Positions 18,092-28,018 of a DNA stretch of 64,000 bases are shown one piece after another. The stretch is from Leptospira kobayashii. GTDB taxonomy: Bacteria; Spirochaetota; Leptospiria; Leptospirales; Leptospiraceae. The translations under genes were made by a program, and so were the position numbers. The notes beneath the pieces were generated by a model. It saw only the letters and a list, made by a program, of their open reading frames with translations, made no database searches and was not told where the DNA came from. The stretch lies in the NCBI RefSeq assembly GCF_003114835.2, contig NZ_AP025028.1, positions 1,764,001 through 1,828,000 on the forward strand, written 5' to 3'. Numbering within the stretch: position 1 is the stretch's first letter; the number at the start of each line of letters is the position of its first letter.

Positions 18092-18913
18092 ATGATTGTT
18101 AGCACAGATTGGCTTTTTTCACAGTTGGGAAATGCGGATGTTCGGATTGTAGATATCAGGGGAAGGGTGGAAACTTCGGAACCAAGGTATCATGCGGAAA
18201 AAGATGCTTATCAGAAAGAACATATCCCCGGCGCGGTGTTTGTCGATTGGACAAAAGATATAGTCGATTTGGACGATCCCGTTCCGGTCAATATCGCTCC
18301 CTCTAAAAAATTCAAATCATTGATGGAAAGTTTGGGGATCGGTGAGAACCGTCTGGTCGTTGCTTACGATGATCATAATTCCATGTTTGCCGGAAGATTG
18401 GCTTGGGCTTTGCGCTATTACGGCCATGAGAATGTGAAGATTTTGGACGGTGGGTTTAGGTTGTGGAAACTGGAAGGAAGACCTGTGAATTCCGAAATAC
18501 CTTCTTATCCGAAAGCGAATTTCATCCCGAACATACGTACCCAATTGAGGCTGACTGCGGATGAAGTTCAGTTCAGGTCTTCCGATACTCTTCTAATTGA
18601 TGCTAGGCGACCGGAAGTATATGCAAACGGGTTTATTCCGGGGGCAGTGAATCTACCTCATCCGACTCTGATCGATCCTGAAACGGGAAAGTTTCATCCG
18701 GTGGAACAGTTAAAAAAAGCATTTGCGGACGCAGGTATTGATTCGGAAAAACTTCCTCAAAAGATCATGTTGTATTGCAATGGGGGAGCTTCTGCAACCG
18801 TTCCTCTTACGGCGCTTGCATTATTAGGAAGAAAGGATGCAAACTTATACGACGGATCATGGAATGAATGGGGGAAAGACCCGAATCGTCCCAAGGGGAA
18901 AATAGAATCGTAA
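18092..18913 (+). CDS. Sulfurtransferase (tandem rhodanese)
   Basis: About 273 residues from ATG 18092 (AGGA upstream), preferred to in-frame sequence further 5' that overlaps the hairpin repeat. Two rhodanese domains: an inactive N-terminal one (VDIRG, HIPGAVFVDW) and a catalytic C-terminal one with LLYCNGGASATVPL-type loop around C-N-G-G-A-S-A. This is the thiosulfate/3-mercaptopyruvate sulfurtransferase family, which moves sulfane sulfur to cyanide, thiols or protein acceptors. The six-residue active loop does not settle which donor is used. It stands between rbfA and a small ORF. Confidence 0.88.
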   Translation: MIVSTDWLFSQLGNADVRIVDIRGRVETSEPRYHAEKDAYQKEHIPGAVFVDWTKDIVDLDDPVPVNIAPSKKFKSLMESLGIGENRLVVAYDDHNSMFAGRLAWALRYYGHENVKILDGGFRLWKLEGRPVNSEIPSYPKANFIPNIRTQLRLTADEVQFRSSDTLLIDARRPEVYANGFIPGAVNLPHPTLIDPETGKFHPVEQLKKAFADAGIDSEKLPQKIMLYCNGGASATVPLTALALLGRKDANLYDGSWNEWGKDPNRPKGKIES

Positions 18914-19116
18914 AACAACAAATATGTGAAAATTCGTTAAAACCGGATAGGATCTTAAATGGATTCGATTGATTCATAGGGAATCTTTTCTCTACTGGAA
19001 AGGATATTTCAAATCGATCGCAAAGAGTTCGGAGAATTTGTTCCGAACCAAAATGGAATCACAAATCAATCATCGAATATGCTTCTATAAGTTCTTATTT
19101 ATTCGATCTGGCAGTA

Positions 19117-19347
19117 ATGATTGTCTACGGGGAATTGGGCAAGAAGGAATGGCTGGCTGTAATTTTGAAAATCTATTCAGGGGAAGTTCCTCTTTCCGAT
19201 TTGGTGGAGGAGCTTTCGAAATATGTTGCGATCACATCTATGATCTGGATCGTTTTTTATCTGGGTGGAATCGGAACAGGCAGTGATTTGAAAACTCAAC
19301 TGAAAACTGCTTACAGATACGCCTCTTTGTATCTGGAAAAGCTCTGA
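19117..19347 (+). CDS. Small hypothetical protein, possibly 5'-broken
   Basis: 76 residues from ATG 19117 with one likely membrane segment (YVAITSMIWIVFYLGGIG). The reading frame stays open back to 18973 and looks coding there (SIIEYASISSYLFDLAVMIVYGELG), but has no ATG, GTG or TTG in that stretch. An ATG at 18959 lies in another frame and meets a stop within 7 codons. The gene may have lost its start by a small indel, or truly begin at 19117. Unknown function. Confidence 0.45.
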   Translation: MIVYGELGKKEWLAVILKIYSGEVPLSDLVEELSKYVAITSMIWIVFYLGGIGTGSDLKTQLKTAYRYASLYLEKL

Positions 19348-19402
19348 ATCCGATCGTTTTATTTTCGAAACGGATTCAGAATTCCACAGCTTTGAGACGC
19401 AT

Positions 19403-20707
19403 CTAAATTTTCATAGTATATCCCAGGTTGAAAAAGAAGATGCTATGGATGATATGTTGTTGTTGGTAGTGTTGGGTTAATTCCCTTTTCACAAAATCAT
19501 TCGGTGCATTTGTTGAAATCTGATTCAGAATGTACTGATTTGCATAACCGAATACTTTCGAAGGGTCCGTCACTCTCCCGTCATTCTGATTTGAATCCGC
19601 ATAGACTCCGTCACTCGGTGTGTAAGATGCATTGTCCACAAGGGATGGTGTTTCCCTGTACATCATATTCATTGCAAAAAAGAATTTTGAATAATCGAAT
19701 TGCAGCCGGGGGCTGATGTCACTCACACCTTTTTTGCGATCGATATTATCATTTACGTCCGCATAACCGATCACAAGGCTCGGAGTGATTCTGAATGTTT
19801 CTCCTTTGAAAAACTCATGACTGAAAGAAAGTCTGTAGTTATGAGTTCCTTGGAATATCCCTCCGTAATCATTGAGCATTTTGTTGTTCATGCTGAATTG
19901 AGGATTCAACCATTCTAAAAAGGGAGGTTTCCATCCGATCACCCAATATCCCCGCATCACATAGATGGGATCATTTGCATTGATAAATAAAAATCCTGCG
20001 GAAAAAGTTCCGAGTCTTGTTTCATGATCATACATGGCTCTTGTGAAAAGATAATCGGGTAATCCGTTCTTTTCCCTTCTGGTTCTCACTTGGGCCGGAT
20101 CATAGAGGAGGGTTCCCGAGGACAACGACTTGTTTACGATATCCGTCTGATCCGGACCTCCAGGCAAAGATTGTAGTCTTAGATCGGAATCCGTATTGGT
20201 TCTATCTACCATAGGATTCATGATCGTCATCCCCAACTTGAACTGTTTTGGTAAACCTAACAGTTCTATGCTGGAGGTGAGAAAATAAGATTCATATACA
20301 TCTTTATAATTTTTATGTTTGCGTCTGGCTTGTCTTTCTCCGAATAAATCGGAACCTTGGAAGGCACCGTCATTCGAAACGGATTGAGAAAGTAACAAAG
20401 AATGTTCCGGAAGAGAACCGACTGCGGCAGGGGAGGTGACAGGTCCTGTAGGAACGCTTTCGTCCACGGCTAACTCCGGTGCCTGGCCTTGGGAATCGGG
20501 AATTAGCTTGAGGACCTTTTCTTTTTTGATTCGAATGAAAATTCCGTTTTTATCTACTATTTCCAGTTCTCTATCGGTATCTTTTTCAATCGTAACCTTT
20601 TCGAATGTTTTCCCGCTTGTGGTGACTACCGTAATCCCGTAGATAGAACCGAGGTTAACCAGTATGGATAAGATAAAGAATCTAAACAGTAGGCTCATAA
20701 GAACCAT
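19403..20707 (-). CDS. Putative outer membrane beta-barrel protein
   Basis: 434 residues. A signal peptide (LLFRFFILSILVNLGSIYG) is followed by a short domain resembling those of spirochaete exported proteins (VVTTSGKTFEKVTIEKDTDRELEIVDKNGIFIRIKKEKVLKLIP), a low-complexity linker, then alternating aromatic strands and turn segments ending FFFNLGYTMKI, typical of an outer membrane barrel. Substrate unknown. Start is ATG 20707 or 20698. It is convergent with the small ORF. Confidence 0.7.
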   Translation of the reverse strand: MVLMSLLFRFFILSILVNLGSIYGITVVTTSGKTFEKVTIEKDTDRELEIVDKNGIFIRIKKEKVLKLIPDSQGQAPELAVDESVPTGPVTSPAAVGSLPEHSLLLSQSVSNDGAFQGSDLFGERQARRKHKNYKDVYESYFLTSSIELLGLPKQFKLGMTIMNPMVDRTNTDSDLRLQSLPGGPDQTDIVNKSLSSGTLLYDPAQVRTRREKNGLPDYLFTRAMYDHETRLGTFSAGFLFINANDPIYVMRGYWVIGWKPPFLEWLNPQFSMNNKMLNDYGGIFQGTHNYRLSFSHEFFKGETFRITPSLVIGYADVNDNIDRKKGVSDISPRLQFDYSKFFFAMNMMYRETPSLVDNASYTPSDGVYADSNQNDGRVTDPSKVFGYANQYILNQISTNAPNDFVKRELTQHYQQQHIIHSIFFFNLGYTMKI

Positions 20708-20803
20708 AAAATCGGGTCTTATTTTTTTATCATCTATTTCAACATTCTTGAAATAGATGTGTGTGAAAATATTAGAGACATAATATTTCGCGCGGGTATT
20801 AAA

Positions 20804-20829
20804 CCCCCACCCTGTTTAGGGTTGGGGGG
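20804..20829. repeat. Strong G/C-rich hairpin
   Basis: CCCCCACCCT pairs with AGGGTTGGGGG (one bulge) around a GTTT loop. It lies in a 400-bp gap between the outer membrane protein gene and truB, with CACCTAACACA at 20856-20866. That arrangement is the inverted counterpart of the element at 17774-17818. The remainder of 20708-21111 shows no gene. Confidence 0.55.
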
Positions 20830-21111
20830 AGTGGCTCGTGGGACTTACGGAAAAACACCTAACACAGAATCCTAGTTTTGAAAACCGATCTTTGGATATG
20901 TAAAAATTTTTCTTCTTAAAAGTGCGTCTTTTTGCCCTTTTTTACTTATCACTTACCCGTAGTAAGGTGGTGGTGCCGGGCATACTTATTTTATCGATAA
21001 TATTACCAATCGAATTCATTATAAAAACACAAAAGTAGATACTAACAAATCAAGAATCCTAATCTATTCTATTTGACTGGGTTGTCTGTGCGAATTTACT
21101 TTAAATTAAGA

Positions 21112-22047
21112 ATGGCTCTCAATGAAAGATCCGGTTATCTATTTGTGAACAAATCCGAAGGATTGACTTCGTCCGACGTGGTCATTCGTTTGAAGAAACG
21201 TTTGCATTTGGACTCGATCGGTCATACAGGAACCTTGGACAGGTTTGCAGAAGGGCTTCTCATTATACCTTTTGGAGATTATACCGCCTTTTCCGAGTTA
21301 TTCCTCGGACTAGACAAATCCTATTACGCGGAAGTAGTCGTAGGAAAAAGAACGGATTCGGGAGACCCGGACGGAATGGTTACCCAAGAATGGCCTTCGG
21401 AAAAAATAGAATCCTATCTTTCTTCCGAAACATTTTCAAAGGAAAGCCTCTCCTCGGAATTGTCCAAAATCACTAGCTGGACGGAACAAAATGCACCGTT
21501 ACTTTCCGCACTCAAAGTGGATGGAATGAGGCAGTCCGATCATGTCAGACGGGGAAGAAAGGTAAAAGAAAAAACGAGAAAGATTCAGATTCATAAAATT
21601 TGGGACGGGGAGCCGAACGAAAAAGGTTTCTCTTTTCGGGTTCATGTGAGTTCGGGAACTTACATTCGTAAAATTGTTATGGATCTTTCCGATCTTTGGG
21701 GGATTCCCCTTCAATTGGGAAGATTGGTGCGGGAAACCATCGGCCCTTGGGATTTGCAAGGATCTCTTCCCTATGAAACGATTGATTTTGAGGATGCCCG
21801 CACTTGGCAGGAGATTCTGCCCCTCCCTTACCGGTATCTGGACGCGCGCGAGTCCAGAGCAGTGATCCATGGGGGTTATATTTGGGACAAGTTACCCAAA
21901 GCCACGGAAACCGGATTTTATCTGTTGGAAGAACGAACAGACCAAATCTTGGCTTGGTGCAAATATGAGGACAAGTCAGCCCATTTGCCCTATCGTTACA
22001 GGAAAGTATTTTTTAATCCTTCTCAAAAAATTATGTTTTCTAATTGA
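21112..22047 (+). CDS. truB: tRNA pseudouridine(55) synthase TruB
   Basis: About 311 residues from ATG 21112 (an in-frame TTG at 21073 adds 13 residues unlike the family). The catalytic motif is [14 protein letters not shown], with the catalytic Asp kept but Arg in place of the usual Pro. The [10 protein letters not shown] and [22 protein letters not shown] motifs follow. TruB makes pseudouridine 55 in the T loop of tRNAs. It is followed by rpsO with 25 bp between, the usual truB-rpsO-pnp order. Confidence 0.93.
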   Translation: MALNERSGYLFVNKSEGLTSSDVVIRLKKRLHLDSIGHTGTLDRFAEGLLIIPFGDYTAFSELFLGLDKSYYAEVVVGKRTDSGDPDGMVTQEWPSEKIESYLSSETFSKESLSSELSKITSWTEQNAPLLSALKVDGMRQSDHVRRGRKVKEKTRKIQIHKIWDGEPNEKGFSFRVHVSSGTYIRKIVMDLSDLWGIPLQLGRLVRETIGPWDLQGSLPYETIDFEDARTWQEILPLPYRYLDARESRAVIHGGYIWDKLPKATETGFYLLEERTDQILAWCKYEDKSAHLPYRYRKVFFNPSQKIMFSN

Positions 22048-22072
22048 AGGGTTTTTAGAATTTGGAGGAAAT

Positions 22073-22339
22073 ATGATCACAAAAGAACAAAAACAGCAGA
22101 TCATTGCCACTCACGGTAGCAAACCTAATGATACTGGATCTGCAGAAGTACAAATTGCCCTACTTGACTCTAGAATCAAGGATCTTACTGAACATTTTAA
22201 GACAAATAAAAAGGATTTCCACTCCAGACGTGGACTCCTGGCTATGGTGAACCAAAGAAAGAGTCTTTTGGAATACCTTAAAAGATCTAATATCGATAGT
22301 TACAGAAAGCTGATTGAAAAACTCGGCCTTAGGAAATAA
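22073..22339 (+). CDS. rpsO: 30S ribosomal protein S15
   Basis: 88 residues, full family length, starting at ATG 22073 after a strong GGAGGA site. Hallmarks [49 protein letters not shown] and [12 protein letters not shown] are all present. It binds 16S rRNA in the central domain of the small subunit. The pnp gene starts 5 bp downstream, as in many bacteria. Confidence 0.98.
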   Translation: MITKEQKQQIIATHGSKPNDTGSAEVQIALLDSRIKDLTEHFKTNKKDFHSRRGLLAMVNQRKSLLEYLKRSNIDSYRKLIEKLGLRK

Positions 22340-22344
22340 TTCCT

Positions 22345-24435
22345 ATGGCTACAGAGTTCACCGGCTCATGGGGTAGAGACTCTATCACCATCGAAACCGG
22401 CAAATGGGCGAAACAAGCTCATGGGTCGGTTGTATATAAGACTGGAAATTTGGTTTTGCTTGCTACAGTATGTGCGGCAGACGAACCGAAAGAAGGACAA
22501 GATTTTTTCCCCCTAACTTGCGAATACGCAGAGAAGTTATACTCGGTTGGACGTTTCCCCGGTGGATACTTCAAACGAGAAGCAAAACCTCCCGAACACG
22601 AAGTACTATTATCTCGTATCATCGACAGACCGATACGCCCGATGTTCCCGGAAGGATACTTTTCAGAAGTACAATTGCAAGTCCAAGTTCTTTCCGCAGA
22701 CAAACAAGTGTCAGTGGCAGGACATGCGATTAGCGCGGCATCCGCTGCACTTTCCGTTTCTCCGATTCCATTTGCGGGCCCTATTGCCGGTGCAAGGATC
22801 GGAAGAATCAATGGAGAATTTATTCTCAATCCTACCAATGAAGAAATCACCAGATCCGATCTGGACCTCATTGTTGCAGGAACCAAAGATGCCATCGTAA
22901 TGATTGAAGGAGAAGCGCAGGAAATATCCAAAGAGGATATGATGAATGCTCTTCGATTTGCTCAAGAACAGTTGAAAGTGGCTGTTGAATTGCAAGAAAG
23001 CTTGGTTAAAAAATTGGGAGTCACTAAAAAAGATGTGGTTCTCAAAGCTCCTGACAAAGACCTTCACGCAAAAATTCGTGATTTTGCTTTGGCAAAACTC
23101 ACAGCTGCGAACAAAAACGCGGAAAAAGCAAAACGCAACGAAGATATCAAAAAGATCAACGACGAAACGGTGAAACACTTCAAAGAGCTTTTGGCCCCCG
23201 AAGATAAAACCAAAGAAATCAAACATTTCCTTCATGAATTGGAATACGAAGTCGTCCGCGAATTGGTGTTAAACGAAGGGATTCGTTTTGACGGAAGAAA
23301 AACCGACGAAATCCGTCCCATCTCCTGCGAGATAGATGTTCTTCCCGGTGCTCACGGTTCTGCCGTTTTCACAAGAGGTCAAACCCAATCTTTGGGAGTG
23401 ATCACTCTCGGAAGTACTTCAGATAACCAACGTTATGAGACTCTGGAAGGCCAAAAAGAAAAGAACTTCATGCTTCATTATAATTTCCCTGCGTTCTCAG
23501 TCGGGGAAGTGAGAAGATCATCCGGTCCGGGAAGACGTGAGATCGGACATGGAAATTTGGCCGAAAGAGCTTTGAAAAAAGTTCTGCCTAGCCAAGCTGA
23601 TTTTCCTTATGTGATCCGTGTTGTTTCGGAAATTTTGGAATCAAACGGTTCTTCTTCCATGGCTTCCGTTTGTTCCGGAACACTTGCTCTTATGGCAGGT
23701 GGTGTTCCCATTCACGCTCCCGTTTCCGGGATTGCGATGGGACTTTTTTCGGACGAAAAAGGCCGTTATGCGGTATTATCCGACATCGCAGGGATTGAAG
23801 ATCATTTCGGTGATATGGACTTCAAACTGGCAGGAACCAAAAAAGGGATTACTGCTTTCCAAATGGACTTGAAAGTAAACGGTCTCGGTTTGGAAGTTTT
23901 GCAAAAAGCCATTGAACAAGCGCAAGTTGGTCGTGATCATATCCTCGGGGAAATGAACAAAGCGATTTCCGGCGTAAAAGACGATCTTTCTTCCAATGCT
24001 CCTCGTATCACTTTGAAACAAATTCCTAAAGATAGAATCGGTGAACTCATTGGTCCTGGTGGAAAAATGATTCGTGCCATTATTGAACAATCCGGATCTG
24101 AAATCTCCGTGGATGATAGCGGTAAAGTAACGATCGCGTCTCCTAGCGAAACATCCAAAGAGAAGGCGATCGCAATGATCGACGGTATCTTTGAAGAGAT
24201 CGAAGTGGGAAAAATTTACGAAGGAACTATCAAACGTATCGCTGATTTCGGCGCTTTCGTTGAGATCCTTCCCGGAAAAGAAGGTCTTTGCCATATTTCC
24301 AAACTGGATGTGAAACGAGTTCAATCCGTTCGGGATATAGTATCGGAAGGCCAAAAAATTCAAGTGAAGGTCATCTCTGTTGATAAAACAGGAAAGATCG
24401 ATCTTTCTCGTAAAGACGTTCTGCTAGACAACTAA
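22345..24435 (+). CDS. pnp: Polyribonucleotide nucleotidyltransferase (PNPase)
   Basis: 696 residues, usual length. Two RNase PH domains flank an alpha-helical domain ([34 protein letters not shown] ... and [27 protein letters not shown]), then KH ([22 protein letters not shown]) and S1 ([28 protein letters not shown]). It degrades RNA 3' to 5' using phosphate, in the cytoplasm. In operon with rpsO. Confidence 0.98.
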   Translation: MATEFTGSWGRDSITIETGKWAKQAHGSVVYKTGNLVLLATVCAADEPKEGQDFFPLTCEYAEKLYSVGRFPGGYFKREAKPPEHEVLLSRIIDRPIRPMFPEGYFSEVQLQVQVLSADKQVSVAGHAISAASAALSVSPIPFAGPIAGARIGRINGEFILNPTNEEITRSDLDLIVAGTKDAIVMIEGEAQEISKEDMMNALRFAQEQLKVAVELQESLVKKLGVTKKDVVLKAPDKDLHAKIRDFALAKLTAANKNAEKAKRNEDIKKINDETVKHFKELLAPEDKTKEIKHFLHELEYEVVRELVLNEGIRFDGRKTDEIRPISCEIDVLPGAHGSAVFTRGQTQSLGVITLGSTSDNQRYETLEGQKEKNFMLHYNFPAFSVGEVRRSSGPGRREIGHGNLAERALKKVLPSQADFPYVIRVVSEILESNGSSSMASVCSGTLALMAGGVPIHAPVSGIAMGLFSDEKGRYAVLSDIAGIEDHFGDMDFKLAGTKKGITAFQMDLKVNGLGLEVLQKAIEQAQVGRDHILGEMNKAISGVKDDLSSNAPRITLKQIPKDRIGELIGPGGKMIRAIIEQSGSEISVDDSGKVTIASPSETSKEKAIAMIDGIFEEIEVGKIYEGTIKRIADFGAFVEILPGKEGLCHISKLDVKRVQSVRDIVSEGQKIQVKVISVDKTGKIDLSRKDVLLDN

Positions 24436-24441
24436 AACATT

Positions 24442-24467
24442 CTCCCTTCTTCCTTAGGAAGGAGGGA
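24442..24467 (+). terminator. Hairpin between pnp and the M16 peptidase gene
   Basis: CTCCCTTCTTCC pairs with GGAAGGAGGGA around TTA. No U-run follows and the right arm contains the G-rich ribosome site of the next gene, so it may work as an RNA processing or translational control hairpin rather than a terminator. Confidence 0.45.
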
Positions 24468-24479
24468 AAGGTAGGTATT

Positions 24480-25763
24480 TTGCCTTCTTCGTCTGACGAT
24501 TTCTACCGCACAGTCCTCCCCAACGGTTTAACAGTCTTATTTCAACCCATGAAACACGCAGCTTCCATGGGAGTCGGCTTATTTGTCAAAGAAGGTTCTC
24601 TCGCCGAAACTAAGCAAGAGTTAGGTTATTTTCACTTTTTAGAGCATATGCTTTTTAAAGATTCGGAAAACAGAACTTCTAAGCAGATCGCAACCGAGAT
24701 TGAGAGAGTGGGCGGGATACTCAACGGTTCCACCAGCAGAGAATATACACAATATTATGTAATCTCCATCAAAGATAAAGCGGAGCTAGCCTTCGATATT
24801 CTATCCGATATGATCTATCGTCCCTTGTTTCGGGAAGAAGATATCAAAGTCGAGAAAGGAGTAGTCATTGAGGAGATGCGTTCTTATGAAGATGCACCTG
24901 ATGATTTTGTATATGATTATTACTTCAGAAATATATTCGGAACTTCACCTTACGGCCGGGATATTATCGGAACCAAAGACTCGGTTACCGGCGTTACACG
25001 GAAATCCATCCGCAAATTTTACGAAAAACATTATTTCCCTTCGAACATGGTATTGTCCGTTTCCGGAAATTTCAAATGGGACGAAGTTTTGCGACTTGCC
25101 CGTAAGTATTTTCCTTTTGAAAATCCTAAGGGAAAAGTGAGTAATCCTATCGTATTGCCATCACCCAAAAAACATTATACGAAACATCTTTCCCGCAGAA
25201 AGATAGAACAGTTTAATATCATGCTGGGAGCGAACGGAACTCCTCGAAATTTCAAAGATGTGACTGTAACCCAGCTCATGTCCACGATTCTGGGAGGAGG
25301 GATGGCTTCCCGGCTTTTTCAAAACATCCGTGAAAAAGAAGGACTTTGTTATTCCATTTACTCCTTTCCTTCTTTCTATCGTTCTACGGGGTTATTTTCC
25401 ATTTCTTGTGCGACTTCCAAGGAAAAGGCGAACCAATGTGTCGGTCTCATTTTGAAGGAATTGGACACACTTGTTAAGAACGGATTCACCGAACGTGAGT
25501 TAGAAGACGCGAAGTCCAACCAATTGGGTGGAATGGCGATCGGATACGAACTACCGGAAAATCGAATGAATAATATCGGTCTTCAGGAAATCTATTTCGG
25601 AAAATACTATTCTTTGGAAGAAAGGATGAAGGCTTTGAAATCCGTCAGCCTCGACGAATTGAACGAAAGAGCGAGACTCACTTTTTCCATCCCGAAATTA
25701 CATCTCTCCTGTGTGGGAGATATGAGCGAATCCGCATTTCAAAAAATACCAACTTCCTTATGA
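24480..25763 (+). CDS. M16 family (pitrilysin-like) zinc peptidase
   Basis: 427 residues, TTG start 24480 preceded by GGAGGG/AGG. The inverted zinc motif HFLEH is in YFHFLEHMLFK, with the distal Glu downstream in the E-rich VEKGVVIEEMRSYEDAP region. The C-terminal inactive M16 domain contains NIREKEGLCYSIYSF. Family members degrade or process peptides. The conserved placement next to pnp and dut recurs in other bacteria. Its stop overlaps dut by 4 bases. Confidence 0.9.
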   Translation: MPSSSDDFYRTVLPNGLTVLFQPMKHAASMGVGLFVKEGSLAETKQELGYFHFLEHMLFKDSENRTSKQIATEIERVGGILNGSTSREYTQYYVISIKDKAELAFDILSDMIYRPLFREEDIKVEKGVVIEEMRSYEDAPDDFVYDYYFRNIFGTSPYGRDIIGTKDSVTGVTRKSIRKFYEKHYFPSNMVLSVSGNFKWDEVLRLARKYFPFENPKGKVSNPIVLPSPKKHYTKHLSRRKIEQFNIMLGANGTPRNFKDVTVTQLMSTILGGGMASRLFQNIREKEGLCYSIYSFPSFYRSTGLFSISCATSKEKANQCVGLILKELDTLVKNGFTERELEDAKSNQLGGMAIGYELPENRMNNIGLQEIYFGKYYSLEERMKALKSVSLDELNERARLTFSIPKLHLSCVGDMSESAFQKIPTSL

Positions 25764-26197
25764 TCCAAGTATCCATCCAAATCCTAAACCCAAAAGCAAT
25801 CCTGCCAGAAAGAAAAACAGACGGTGCCGCAGGTTACGACCTCAGTGCCTGTCTGGAAGCCCCGATCACTTTGCCTGTAGGCGAGGTCGTTCTGGTTCCA
25901 ACCGGACTTGCTTTCGCGATCCCTTCCGGTTTTGAGGGGCAAGTTCGTCCCAGATCCGGATTTTCTACCAAAAACAAGATCATCATGCCGAATGCACCGG
26001 GAACGGTAGACTCGGATTACAGAGGGGAGATCTTTGTCCCTCTTTTGAATCTGGGAAAATCGGATTTTCTATTGGAAAATGGAACTAGAATCGCTCAAAT
26101 TTTGATCAAACGTTACGAAGTGATCGCATTCCATGTGGTACCTACCTTGGAAAACACAGAGCGGGGAACTGGTGGTTTCGGAAGCACCGGAAAATAA
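25760..26197 (+). CDS. dut: dUTP diphosphatase
   Basis: 145 residues with all five trimeric dUTPase motifs: GAAGYDLSA, RPRSGFSTK, GTVDSDYRGEI, GTRIAQILI and RGTGGFGSTG. It hydrolyses dUTP to dUMP and pyrophosphate, keeping uracil out of DNA and feeding dTMP synthesis. The ATG lies within the stop of the peptidase gene (ATGA), so it is translationally coupled. Confidence 0.97.
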   Translation: MIQVSIQILNPKAILPERKTDGAAGYDLSACLEAPITLPVGEVVLVPTGLAFAIPSGFEGQVRPRSGFSTKNKIIMPNAPGTVDSDYRGEIFVPLLNLGKSDFLLENGTRIAQILIKRYEVIAFHVVPTLENTERGTGGFGSTGK

Positions 26198-26270
26198 GAC
26201 ATAAATCGTAAAAAAGACACTTACTCTTTTTCTTAAATCGACCGATAGATTTCGAAAGAGGTGCTTTTGT

Positions 26271-27068
26271 ATGATGAGGTCACTTTGGACCGGCGCTACC
26301 GGAATGACTGCGCAACAGTTTCACATTGATACCGTTGCTAACAACCTTGCAAACGTTAATACAACTGGATTTAAAAAGAACCGAGTTGATTTTGAAGATT
26401 TAGTTTACCAACATCAGGTACTAGCTGGCACCCCTGCGAGTTCCGTTTCGGAAATTCCTACCGGTGTGAATGTTGGGCACGGTGTAAAAGTCGCCGCCAC
26501 ACAAAAGTTATTCGAAATCGGTTCTTTTCAGGCAACTGGAAATAAACTTGATTTGGCTCTTACCGGAGAAATGGGATTTTTCAAAATCCAAATGCCTGAC
26601 GGAACATTCTCTTATTCCAGAGACGGATCTTTCAAAATCGATTCCAACCAACAGGTGGTAACTTCAAACGGTTATCTATTGGAACCACCTATCATTCTAC
26701 CTGAAAATGCTATTCTCAATACTCTTTCCATCGCGGAAGAGGGAGAAGTCACTGTAAAAATCGGAAACGATATTCGTCCCACCACGATCGGACAGATTGA
26801 ACTCTACAGATTTGTAAACCCGGCCGGTTTGCAAGCGGTAGGAAAAAACCTTTTCCGTGAAACAGTAGCATCTGGTCCCGAGATTCCTGGAATGCCAGGA
26901 CAAGAAGGATACGGCGGAGTATTACAAGGTTTTCTCGAGATGAGTAACGTGAAAATCGTGGAAGAGATGGTGAATATGATCGTAGCTCAAAGAGCCTATG
27001 AATCCAATTCCAAAACCATTCAAACTTCGGATAACATGCTTTCTACGGCGATCGGCTTAAAACGATAA
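26271..27068 (+). CDS. flgG: Flagellar distal rod protein FlgG
   Basis: 265 residues. Typical rod start MMRSLWTGATGMTAQQFHIDTVANNLANVNTTGFKKNR and end GVLQGFLEMSNVKIVEEMVNMIVAQRAYESNSKTIQTSDNML. FlgG forms the distal rod of the periplasmic flagellum motor shaft. First gene of flgG-A-H-I-J; ribosome site AGAGG precedes the ATG pair. Confidence 0.96.
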   Translation: MMRSLWTGATGMTAQQFHIDTVANNLANVNTTGFKKNRVDFEDLVYQHQVLAGTPASSVSEIPTGVNVGHGVKVAATQKLFEIGSFQATGNKLDLALTGEMGFFKIQMPDGTFSYSRDGSFKIDSNQQVVTSNGYLLEPPIILPENAILNTLSIAEEGEVTVKIGNDIRPTTIGQIELYRFVNPAGLQAVGKNLFRETVASGPEIPGMPGQEGYGGVLQGFLEMSNVKIVEEMVNMIVAQRAYESNSKTIQTSDNMLSTAIGLKR

Positions 27069-27085
27069 GATAAAGATATAGAATC

Positions 27086-28018
27086 ATGAGAAAGGTATTT
27101 TTGATTTTGATATTCGGGCTTTTCGGTGCATCCTTGTATGCATCCGAATCCCAAACTCAAAAATTATATTTAAAGAATAAAATCATCGTTCATTCGGAAG
27201 AAGTATACGCGAATGATTTATTCCCTTGGAAATCTACCTGGAACCCTGTTCTATACCAAAATTTAAAGTCACCTCTGTTTTTAAAACCGGAAGATGTAAG
27301 TTCCCGATTGAACTCCGCCTCGAAGGAATCAGGGAACCCATCGGATTGGGAAGTAAAGGGAACCAAAACCTTGGTACTTCCTTTGGTAAAATCCGTTTCC
27401 GCCGTTCAGTTGGAAAATAAGCTACGTGAGTATCTGCAAGATAGCTACGGATTGGATGAAAACCAATTTAAAATCCATTATGAAGGAAATGAAATCAAAA
27501 TTCCTTCCACGGGTGTGGAACTGGTTTGGAGAAGAATGGGAAATAAATTTCACGGAGGAAAAAGAATTTTTCCTTTGGATCTCCATTCCGAAAACGGACT
27601 CATTCATTCCTATCCACTTACTTTTGTTATTGAAGAAAAAAAAGAAGCATGGTTTGCGAAACGACTTATTGATTCCAAACAAATCATTACCGAAAACGAT
27701 GTGGAAAAACGGTCCTTCTTCAGTTCCGATTCTTTTGAAGAATACGATTTGGACAATCCTATCGGAAAGACAGCGCTCAATGAAATTTTAACGGACAAAC
27801 CCATTCAGAAGAAACAACTTCGTTTGCTTCATATGGTGGAAAGAGGACAAGAAGTCCAGCTTGTTTATACGATCGGAAATATAATGATCAAGGCACGTTC
27901 CAGGGCTTTGGAATCGGGAAACGAAGGTGATAAGATCAGTCTTATCAATATCACTTCCAATAAAAAACTGGAAGGTAAAATTCAATCACCTGGTATCTGT
28001 TTGTTGGAGTCGGAATGA
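27086..28018 (+). CDS. flgA: Flagella basal body P-ring formation protein FlgA
   Basis: 310 residues with a signal peptide (VFLILIFGLFGASLYASES) and a C-terminal SAF/FlgA domain (KEAWFAKRLIDSKQIITENDVEKRSFF ... IGKTALNEILTDKPIQKKQLR ... RGQEVQLVYTIGNIMIKARSRALESGNEGDKISLINITSNKKLEGKI). FlgA is a periplasmic chaperone for P-ring assembly by FlgI. It overlaps flgH by 4 bases (ATGA). Confidence 0.92.
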   Translation: MRKVFLILIFGLFGASLYASESQTQKLYLKNKIIVHSEEVYANDLFPWKSTWNPVLYQNLKSPLFLKPEDVSSRLNSASKESGNPSDWEVKGTKTLVLPLVKSVSAVQLENKLREYLQDSYGLDENQFKIHYEGNEIKIPSTGVELVWRRMGNKFHGGKRIFPLDLHSENGLIHSYPLTFVIEEKKEAWFAKRLIDSKQIITENDVEKRSFFSSDSFEEYDLDNPIGKTALNEILTDKPIQKKQLRLLHMVERGQEVQLVYTIGNIMIKARSRALESGNEGDKISLINITSNKKLEGKIQSPGICLLESE

